From Bacillus timonensis (GTDB lineage Bacteria; Bacillota; Bacilli; Bacillales; Bacillaceae_L): a stretch of 58,217 bases of DNA. Shown one piece after another: positions 52,038-58,217 of the stretch. Position 1 is the stretch's first letter; each line of letters opens with the position of its first letter. Below the pieces are notes generated by a model that was given only the letters and a program-made list of their open reading frames with translations, was not told the DNA's origin and made no database searches. The stretch lies in contig NZ_SLUB01000027.1 of assembly GCF_004799755.1 (NCBI RefSeq), positions 1-58,217 on the forward strand, read 5' to 3'. The position numbers and the translations under genes were made by a program.

Positions 52038-52075
52038 GCAAAAAAATAAAGTGGTCAAAAAGACCACTTTATTTT
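52038..52075 (-). terminator. Terminator of rny
   Basis: AAAATAAAGTGGTC and GACCACTTTATTTT pair; the rny stop lies inside the stem. U run on the minus strand. Confidence 0.85.
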
Positions 52076-53631
52076 GCGTATTCAACCGCTCTTGTTTCAC
52101 GAATAACGGTTACCTTGATATGTCCCGGATAATCCAACTCTTCTTCGATTCGTTTACGGATATCGCGGGCTAAGCGATGAGCATTTAAGTCATCGATGGC
52201 ATCAGGTTTTACGATAATTCGAACTTCACGTCCAGCTTGTATAGCAAAGGATTTTTCAACACCATCATAGGATTCTGAAATCTCCTCTAGCTTTTCAAGG
52301 CGACGTATATAGTTTTCAAGTGTCTCACTTCTTGCACCAGGTCTTGCGGCAGATAAAGCATCAGCTGCTGCAACTAAGACAGCAATGATAGATGTTGGTT
52401 CCGTATCACCATGGTGGGAAGCAATACTATTGATTACAATTGGATGCTCTTTATACTTCGTGGCTAGTTCTACACCGATTTCAACGTGGCTACCTTCCAC
52501 TTCATGGTCAATAGCTTTACCGATATCATGTAATAGCCCCGCACGACGAGCAAGTGTTTCGTCTTCACCTAACTCAGCAGCCATTAAGCCTGCTAAGAAT
52601 GATACTTCCATTGAGTGCTTTAAGACGTTTTGGCCATAGCTTGTACGATACTTCAAGCGACCTAAAATCTTAATTAAATCAGGATGGAGTCCATGAACAC
52701 CAACCTCAAAGGTTGTTTGTTCACCCACTTCACGAATATATTCATCAACCTCACGTCTTGATTTATCAACCATCTCTTCAATTCGTGCTGGATGAATACG
52801 TCCGTCTTGGACAAGTTTTTCAAGTGCGATTCTCGCTGTTTCACGGCGAATTGGGTCAAAGCCAGATAAAATAACAGCCTCAGGTGTATCATCAATAATG
52901 AGGTCAATACCCGTTAATGTTTCTAGTGTACGGATGTTTCGTCCCTCTCTACCAATAATACGTCCTTTCATCTCATCATTAGGCAAGTTAACTACAGACA
53001 CTGTAGTTTCTGCAACATGATCAGCGGCACATCTTTGAATAGCTAGCGAAAGTATTTCTTTAGCCTTTTTATCAGATTCTTCCTTTGCACGATTTTCTGC
53101 CTCTTTCACCATCATCGCAATATCATGGGAAAGTTCATTTTCAATACGTTCAAGGATGATTTGCTTTGCTTCTTCACGTGTTAAGCTAGAAATGCGCTCA
53201 AGTTCAACTTGTTGCTTGTGTACCATCTCTTCCACTTTGCTTTCCATCTCTTCAATATGCTGTTGTCTTTGAGCGAGAGAATCCTCTTTCTTTTCTAACA
53301 TGGATTCACGTTTATCTAAGGTTTCATCCTTGCGATCAAGGTTCTCTTCTTTTTGCAATAAACGATTTTCTTGTTTTTGTAGTTCGTTTCTTCGATCACG
53401 GATTTCTTTTTCTGCCTCTGTGCGAAGTTTGTGAATTTCATCCTTTGCCTCTAACAGTGCTTCCTTCTTTACTGAATCAGCTTCTCTATTGGCATCTTCA
53501 ATAATTTGTTCGGCAACACTTTTTGCTCCTGCAATTTTTGTTTCGGCAATAGATTTACGAACATAAAAGCCAACAATCGCACCGACGATAAGGCCAAACA
53601 AAGCGGAGATGATTATAGAAATGGGATCCAT
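52069..53631 (-). CDS. rny: Ribonuclease Y
   Basis: RNase Y is the membrane-bound endonuclease that starts mRNA decay in Firmicutes. The 520-residue protein has an N-terminal membrane segment, a long coiled coil (residues about 30-200), a KH domain ([17 protein letters not shown]) and an HD domain ([12 protein letters not shown]). The start is ATG 53631 after GGAGGTG; a GTG at 53640 overlaps that site. Its specificity subunit RicA is encoded about 8 kb away. Confidence 0.97.
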   Translation of the reverse strand: MDPISIIISALFGLIVGAIVGFYVRKSIAETKIAGAKSVAEQIIEDANREADSVKKEALLEAKDEIHKLRTEAEKEIRDRRNELQKQENRLLQKEENLDRKDETLDKRESMLEKKEDSLAQRQQHIEEMESKVEEMVHKQQVELERISSLTREEAKQIILERIENELSHDIAMMVKEAENRAKEESDKKAKEILSLAIQRCAADHVAETTVSVVNLPNDEMKGRIIGREGRNIRTLETLTGIDLIIDDTPEAVILSGFDPIRRETARIALEKLVQDGRIHPARIEEMVDKSRREVDEYIREVGEQTTFEVGVHGLHPDLIKILGRLKYRTSYGQNVLKHSMEVSFLAGLMAAELGEDETLARRAGLLHDIGKAIDHEVEGSHVEIGVELATKYKEHPIVINSIASHHGDTEPTSIIAVLVAAADALSAARPGARSETLENYIRRLEKLEEISESYDGVEKSFAIQAGREVRIIVKPDAIDDLNAHRLARDIRKRIEEELDYPGHIKVTVIRETRAVEYAK

Positions 53632-53659
53632 CTTCTTCACCTCCTCTTGCTATGAACTT

Positions 53660-53975
53660 TTTCTTGCTAGATCAAAATGTCGGCATGTACATTAATCAAA
53701 CGCACCTTGCGTATTTGCACCCAGTTTTTCGAGCTAACTCAAAAAATTGCTGATAAAAATTGCATATATACGCCGGAGCATTTAACTTTATTAAGCTTGA
53801 ATTATACGGTGCTGAATAAAGTTAGATAACATACAGCGCAAAGCCTTTTTAAGCTAATCAGAGTCTTAGGTTACGATCCGAAAGCAGCTTGAACTACTCC
53901 GGGTCTGAATAGCAAAAGCTCAAACCGAGTTTTGCTTCTAACGTTTTAATTCTAACAAAATGTAAAATATACATT
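53660..53975. repeat. Intergenic region with repeat-like element between recA and rny
   Basis: ATCAAACGCACCTTGCGTA (53695-53713) and the following bases resemble the start of the element at 35829. The rest, AT-rich with several imperfect inverted repeats, is unassigned. pbpX, which lies here in B. subtilis, is missing. The rny promoter probably lies here. Confidence 0.4.
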
Positions 53976-54136
53976 TTAATTGTAAATGTGTGAATTTTTA
54001 TTGTCAAGAGCTGTCAAAAATAGTGGTGCAGGAAAATGGAAATTTTGTGTAGCAGAATTGTCCATATTCGCCTGATATGAAGCTAAGGCGGGGGGTTCTT
54101 TTGGGTTCGAAATTTGAGTGAGATGATGGAGAAATT

Positions 54137-54170
54137 GAAGAAGAGACACAAATGCTGTGTCTCCATCTTC
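54137..54170 (-). terminator. Probable terminator of recA
   Basis: GAGACACA and TGTGTCTC pair, extended by GAAGA/TCTTC, directly after the recA stop. The U tract on the minus strand is modest. Confidence 0.6.
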
Positions 54171-54171
54171 A

Positions 54172-56040
54172 TTAGTCTTGTAAATCGAATTCTTCTTGCT
54201 CTTCATCTGCAGGTGCTGCTTTAACACCGTCAAGACCATAATGATTTCTAATTTGTTGCAGAATTTCATCACGTACATCAGGGTTTTCTTTTAAGAATTG
54301 TTTTGCATTTTCACGCCCTTGACCAACGCGCTCTTCGTTATAAGAATACCAAGAACCGCTCTTTTGGACGATATCAAGTTCCGAACCGATATCAATGATT
54401 TCGCCCTCAATTGAAATTCCTTCTCCGTACATAATGTCTACTTCAGCTGTTTTAAATGGTGGTGCTACTTTATTCTTAACAACCTTCACTTTTGTTCTAT
54501 TACCAACAAGTTCATTGCCTTGTTTTAATTGTTCTGCACGACGAACCTCTAGTCTTACAGAAGAATAGAATTTAAGCGCACGTCCGCCTGGAGTTGTTTC
54601 TGGGTTCAGAGTGTTATCGTAAGGCTTTTTATCCTCACTTCTACAAGTTTCCTTTGTAGCTCAGCATATCTTTTCACCCACACATTAGTGCTCGGGTGGA
54701 GCGGCCTCGTGGATCCATTATAGTCTATGTTATAACACAGGATCAGGATCTATGCGTTGCCCCTGACTATCCTTTTACAGATAGCCTTCGGTTCGGGTTG
54801 CCATGACATTGTTAAAATGCTTTTAGGTTTCCCCGCTTAATTCCGCTCTAATATTCCAATAAATTACTCTATTGGACGGCAAACTGCTTAATTTTTTTTA
54901 TAACTTGATCATAATTTTTATTTAAATCCAGTTCCCAAATATATAGTACTGTATAACTTAACTCTAATTTTGACCAAGCTATTCCCATAACTTCACCTAC
55001 ACAATAGGTTTTTGTGGAAATTAAGCAGCAATTTTACCAAACATTACCCCAATTTTTTCACGGACCTGGTTAATGAAAATTGCAATTGTATTTGATTTAT
55101 TGATTGCACCTGAAAGCTTACGTAATGCTTGTGACATTAAGCGGGCTTGTAGACCCATATGGGAATCTCCCATTTCACCTTCAATTTCTGCTTTTGGAAC
55201 AAGTGCTGCAACAGAGTCAACTACTAAAATATCGACTGCGCCACTTCGCACTAATGCTTCAGCAATTTCTAATGCTTGTTCACCAGTGTCAGGCTGAGAT
55301 AATAATAGTTCATCAATGTTTACACCTAATTTTTGTGCATATGCTGGATCAAGCGCATGTTCCGCGTCAATAAACGCTGCTTGTCCACCAGTCTTTTGTA
55401 CTTCAGCAATTGCATGAAGTGCTACAGTTGTTTTACCAGATGATTCGGGCAGGATTGTTATACACAAGGCTTTTTATCCTTGCTTCTGGAGGTCACCCTC
55501 ATCACCATTTGTCTCTGGTAACAAATGGTTACAGTTAGTCATTTCTAACTCAGCTCAGCGTACATATTCTCCCTCAGCATTATCTGTTAGGGAAGGGACA
55601 CTCTTGGGCATTATCGGTATGATAATGTTAAGATGAAATTGAACATCCTAAGGTATTATATTCTTTCAAGACATGTTATCTATGTCTTGTAAGGTTCAAC
55701 CCCTACGCGTTACGGTGTTATGAGTTCTTTACTTCTCATAATTACCTCGGAATTGTCTCGTTAAGGTGAGATGTCTTCCGATTTTGCCCCTTTCCTCTTA
55801 TCAGTTTCCCAATAAGCGGGCAATAGTTGCTTTTTATGCAACTAGTTCACCATAAATTTCAATAATTCTTCCTCTTGGATATCCTCCAACACCTAATGCT
55901 ACGTCTACTGCAAGTGAACCACTAGATATAGTGGAAATTCGACGATCTGTTTGTTCTCCGAGCTTCATGATTGAGCCCTTACCAAACTGTTTCTCTATCT
56001 GCTTCAGTGCCATTTCTAAGGCCGCTTGACGATCACTCAC
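54172..56040 (-). CDS. recA: Recombinase RecA, split by two group I introns
   Basis: RecA forms the strand-exchange filament and triggers LexA cleavage. The coding exons, on the minus strand, are 56040-55849 (codons 1-64), 55449-55036 (65-202) and 54606-54172 (203-346 plus stop). Joined, they give a normal 346-residue RecA: start [18 protein letters not shown], Walker A GPESSGKT across exons 1 and 2, L2 loop [13 protein letters not shown] across exons 2 and 3, and an acidic tail ending EEFDLQD. The start is GTG 56040 with AAAGGAGGA six bases upstream; the open frame to 56118 is not used. No residue is lost at either junction, and both introns sit in phase 0. Read without splicing, translation stops four codons after each 5' splice site. 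cinA, the usual upstream neighbour, is absent. Confidence 0.95.
54607..55035 (-). ncRNA. Group I intron 2 of recA (429 nt)
   Basis: It begins after GGT (U at the 5' splice site) and ends in CTCTG, G being the terminal base. Candidate core: P4-like CGGG/CCCG, P6-like CTATC/GATAG (54767-54784 on the plus strand), P7 GCATA (54751-54755) with TATGC (54664-54668), P9 CUACAA/UUGUAG (54641-54659). R-like GGCAACGCATAGAT and S-like AAAAGATATGCTGA fit group I conserved segments. No endonuclease frame is present. The exact P1 is unresolved. Coordinates of stems are given on the plus strand. Confidence 0.85.
55450..55848 (-). ncRNA. Group I intron 1 of recA (399 nt)
   Basis: It begins after GGT and ends in CCTG. 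Candidate helices: TAGTTGC/GCAACTA near the 5' end, P2 TTGCCC/GGGCAA with CTTAT/ATAAG, P4 UCGGAA/UUCCGA (55776-55781, 55747-55752), P5 UCUC/GAGA, P6 UUAUGAG/CUCAUAA (55718-55741), P7 GCGTA (55704-55708) with TACGC (55558-55562), P9 ACCATTTGT/ACAAATGGT (55504-55529) and a GAGG-GUGA-CCUC hairpin. No endonuclease frame is present. P1 is not settled. Confidence 0.87.
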
Positions 56041-56073
56041 TATTTTTCCTCCTTTATTCGTGAAACTACTATT

Positions 56074-56102
56074 ACTATACAATGTTTTGTTCGATTTGCC
56101 AA
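56074..56102 (-). promoter_or_regulatory. Sigma-A promoter of recA
   Basis: On the minus strand TTGGCA (56097-56102), a 17-nt spacer and TATAGT (56074-56079), about 35 nt before the GTG start. Confidence 0.75.
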
Positions 56103-56111
56103 GCAAAAAGT

Positions 56112-56125
56112 CGAACATTTATTCG
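56112..56125 (-). promoter_or_regulatory. LexA box of recA
   Basis: Minus-strand CGAATAAATGTTCG has one core mismatch to CGAACRNRYGTTYG and resembles the B. subtilis recA box. It lies just upstream of the -35. Confidence 0.85.
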
Positions 56126-56249
56126 CTTATTTTCATTAATAGTTTTTTCCCATAAATCCAATTATTAATAGTTGAAAATTGTATTTTCAAAGTTATAAAG
56201 ACCATCAAATTTTAAATTTAGTCTTTCAAATAAAATTATAATAACCATA

Positions 56250-56277
56250 AAAAAACGTAAGCATATGCAACTTACGC
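56250..56277 (-). terminator. Terminator of the 60-aa gene upstream of recA
   Basis: CGTAAG and CTTACG pair around a nine-base loop, followed on the minus strand by a U run. Confidence 0.75.
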
Positions 56278-56313
56278 CCATTATCTATTTATTTCATCCA
56301 ATCGGTAAAAGGA

Positions 56314-56496
56314 CTATTTTTTATCTTCTTCCTTCGGTTTTATCGGTCCACAGATCCCAGTGTTGACATCGCAGACAAATCCTGAGGAACTGTCAATGTC
56401 CAAGCTTTTTAATTTTTTTCCACCATTAAGTTCTTTCAACGCTCCATAGCCATCTGTTGAAGCTGTTGTTGATTTAGTTTGCTTGTTATCTGCCAT
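56314..56496 (-). CDS. Uncharacterised small protein with two cysteines
   Basis: I do not recognise this 60-residue hydrophilic protein. The N-terminal third is rich in Lys, Ser and Thr (QTKSTTASTDGYGALKE); the C-terminal half holds FVCDVNTGICGPIK, with two Cys seven residues apart, and a charged tail. ATG 56496 follows GAGGAGGG, so it is likely real. It stands between recA and the VOC gene and has its own terminator. Confidence 0.7.
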   Translation of the reverse strand: MADNKQTKSTTASTDGYGALKELNGGKKLKSLDIDSSSGFVCDVNTGICGPIKPKEEDKK

Positions 56497-56553
56497 CGAT
56501 TTCCCTCCTCGTTGTTTCATTATGATCATTTTATATGATATTCCCCTTGATTT

Positions 56554-57492
56554 CTAATAATTGAACTTCGACCGTATTGGCATTATCCCTAGTCTCTGTA
56601 TTTCGGCAAGATCAAACTTTTTCATTTTTAGAACGGTCTTATTAACACGTTCAATTTGTTCTGGAGTGCCATTTTTCATCATCTCATCCATTTCTCGTGG
56701 CACAATTTGCCAAGACACTCCATACATATCTTTCAGCCATCCACATTGTTCCGCTTCAGGAACAGCAGACAACTTATCCCAATACAAATCAGTCTCTTCT
56801 TGTGTGTCGCAATATACCATAAATGAAATGGTCTCGTTAAAATTGAATTCATGATCTTCGGCACTATCCATTGCTACAAACCAATGATTTTCTAGTCTAA
56901 AATCAGAAAACATAATTGTCCCTTCTTTGTTGGGTTCCATACCCTTAGGGTAACGGACCAAATTGCCCTGCTTTGAATTCTTAAATACAGATAAATAAAA
57001 ATTTAGGGCTTCCTCTGTTTTACCGCATTTATCTCCAGTGAACATGAATGACGGTATAATCGTTGGCCGCTCTTCACCTTCTGGATTTGTAAGGATTAAC
57101 TGCCATGACAAGCCATACTTATCTTGAATCCAACCGTATCTCTCACTAAATGGATATTTATCAAGTGGCATAAGTACTGTGCCACCTTCGGCTAATTTGT
57201 TCCAAACCTCATTCAGTTTGTCACTCGCATTTTTTTCTCTTGAAGGGTCAAAATTCACGAAGAAAGATAGGGATGGATTAAATTTAAAATATGGACCTGC
57301 ACTAATTGCCATAAACTTTTGTCCCCACAATTCAAATGAGACTAAGTCGGCATCGCCGGATGGGGTATCGTGGAGTGTGGTTACATTCGTAATGCTCGAG
57401 TTCGGAAAAACGGAAGTATAAAACTCTGCTGCTTCTTTCGCCTCCTTGTCATACCATAAATGCGGAACGATGTTTTGATTCGTTTTTGTCAT
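56554..57492 (-). CDS. Tandem PhnB-like VOC protein
   Basis: The 312-residue protein contains two PhnB/3-demethylubiquinone methyltransferase-like VOC modules: residues about 8-140 ([36 protein letters not shown]) and about 145-290 ([34 protein letters not shown]). The paired repeats show an internal duplication. Function is unknown for most of this family. ATG 57492 follows AAGGGGTG. Confidence 0.85.
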   Translation of the reverse strand: MTKTNQNIVPHLWYDKEAKEAAEFYTSVFPNSSITNVTTLHDTPSGDADLVSFELWGQKFMAISAGPYFKFNPSLSFFVNFDPSREKNASDKLNEVWNKLAEGGTVLMPLDKYPFSERYGWIQDKYGLSWQLILTNPEGEERPTIIPSFMFTGDKCGKTEEALNFYLSVFKNSKQGNLVRYPKGMEPNKEGTIMFSDFRLENHWFVAMDSAEDHEFNFNETISFMVYCDTQEETDLYWDKLSAVPEAEQCGWLKDMYGVSWQIVPREMDEMMKNGTPEQIERVNKTVLKMKKFDLAEIQRLGIMPIRSKFNY

Positions 57493-57578
57493 CTTTTTGC
57501 ACCCCTTATGTATTTATTAATTATTTTACCCATATCACTTTTGTTTTGATTGTATTTTGAAAAAAACTAAAACCATTA

Positions 57579-58034
57579 TCACCTATGCCCCTCTATTCGT
57601 GCTTGTTTATATCCATAAAATACACAAGTACCATTCATAGTAGGGTCTTTAACCTCGAATCCACATTTTTGATAGAAACTAAAATTAGTAGCTGAAGTGT
57701 GAGCAAACCAATCACCATGTGGAAGCTTTTGAACACAAAGGTCTACCAGTTTCGTACCAATTCCCCTTCCACGATAATCCGATAAAACAACTAAATCCAT
57801 AATTGAAGCTGCCATTATCTTGTCTGAGATGACACGAATCATACCAATCATTAGTTCCTGATTCCAGACTGTAAATGCCCATGTTGAGTTTTGAAATATC
57901 AGCGAAAATTTTTCTTTTTGCCAATTTGGAGTATTTTTCACCCATCCGGCGTCTTTAAATAGAGCTTCGACATTGTCTGCAGGAACACCTTCTGTACCTT
58001 CCCTAATTATGAAACCATTAAAATATTGATACAC
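57579..58034 (-). CDS. GNAT-family N-acetyltransferase
   Basis: This is a 151-residue GNAT acetyltransferase. The acetyl-CoA loop is LSDYRGRGIGTKLVD, and FYQKCGFEV is the conserved end. The acceptor is unknown. I use GTG 58034, eight bases after AAGGGG; an in-frame GTG at 58043 overlaps that site. The remaining 155 nt to the adapter shows no gene. Confidence 0.85.
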   Translation of the reverse strand: MYQYFNGFIIREGTEGVPADNVEALFKDAGWVKNTPNWQKEKFSLIFQNSTWAFTVWNQELMIGMIRVISDKIMAASIMDLVVLSDYRGRGIGTKLVDLCVQKLPHGDWFAHTSATNFSFYQKCGFEVKDPTMNGTCVFYGYKQARIEGHR

Positions 58035-58198
58035 CTCAACCACCCCTTTTTTTAAAATCTAAGATCAAACACACTCTAGTATAAATACTCAATAGTTCAA
58101 CAAAATTGAGTAATTTCCTTCTAATTCCATAAAAACTATCATGATCTTTCGCTCTCAACCCAGGCATGAAAATAGATTCTTTTCCCCATAATGTAGAT

Positions 58199-58217
58199 CT
58201 GTCTCTTATACACATCT
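58199..58217. other. Nextera transposase mosaic end (adapter remnant)
   Basis: The last 19 bases are CTGTCTCTTATACACATCT, the reverse complement of the sequence at the left end. Confidence 0.97.

Noticed and set aside
54607-55848. Inteins or insertion sequences as the cause of the recA interruptions
   Set aside because: The insertions are not open in the recA frame and have no intein motifs, no transposase and no terminal inverted repeats.
55800-55860. A definite P1 helix for intron 1 (UUUAUG with CAUAAA)
   Set aside because: It would leave a bulged G next to the splice site and competes with the TAGTTGC/GCAACTA hairpin; an equivalent pairing in intron 2 is poor.
54172-56118. recA as a pseudogene broken by frameshifts or an assembly error
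   Set aside because: Both interruptions are phase 0, lose no codon, have U/G splice-site bases and share structured RNA elements.

Overview
The window reads as a chromosomal contig from an endospore-forming, low-GC member of the Bacillaceae. Gene content and order follow the Bacillus subtilis parC/parE to recA region in inverted, partly rearranged form. Sporulation genes are scattered throughout (tlp, sspN, sspO, sspP, cotM, ynzD-like, sirA, spoVK, cotE, spoVS). I cannot name the species; a Bacillus sensu lato genus is an inference. Both ends carry the 19-base Nextera transposase end, so the contig edges are library artefacts.

Layout. 0.1-6.1 kb: parC, parE, yneT and divergent plsY. 6.1-9.8 kb: an S9 peptidase, a CapA-type protein and yneP. 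9.9-21 kb: a spore-protein and metabolism block (tlp, sspN, an FbpB-like gene, yneN, citB, sspO, sspP, cotM, yneK, ccdC-ccdB-ccdA, ynzD-like) with selA and a SpoIID/LytB gene inserted. 21-25 kb: a heterodimeric ABC exporter and a VOC protein. 25.2-31.4 kb: yneF, sirA, tkt, ynzC, a LexA-boxed micropeptide gene, lexA, glnA and glnR. 31.6-38.7 kb: a serine hydrolase, ynbB, hflX, spoVK, hfq and miaA, with structured intergenic repeats. 38.8-53.7 kb: mutL, mutS, cotE, ricA, miaB, korB, korA, a dipeptidase, spoVS, ymdB and rny. 54.2-56.1 kb: recA. 56.3-58.0 kb: a small unknown gene, a tandem VOC protein and a GNAT enzyme.

The main discovery candidate is recA. Its reading frame is split into three exons by two insertions of 399 and 429 nt. 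Both lie exactly between codons (after a GGT glycine codon), both start after U and end in G, and removing them restores a normal 346-residue RecA. The insertions share a P7-like helix with a compensatory base change, a common GCTGAGCT element and a common 15-nt 3' element, so they look like two related group I introns without homing endonucleases. One splits the Walker A loop and the other the L2 DNA-binding loop.

The window also holds much of an SOS circuit. LexA-type boxes lie before recA, lexA and parE-parC. The lexA divergent promoter, where B. subtilis has yneA-yneB, instead has a 28-codon single-membrane-segment micropeptide gene followed by ynzC. Nitrogen control is visible as a GlnR operator pair on the glnR-glnA promoter, and a sigma-H promoter is visible before spoVS.
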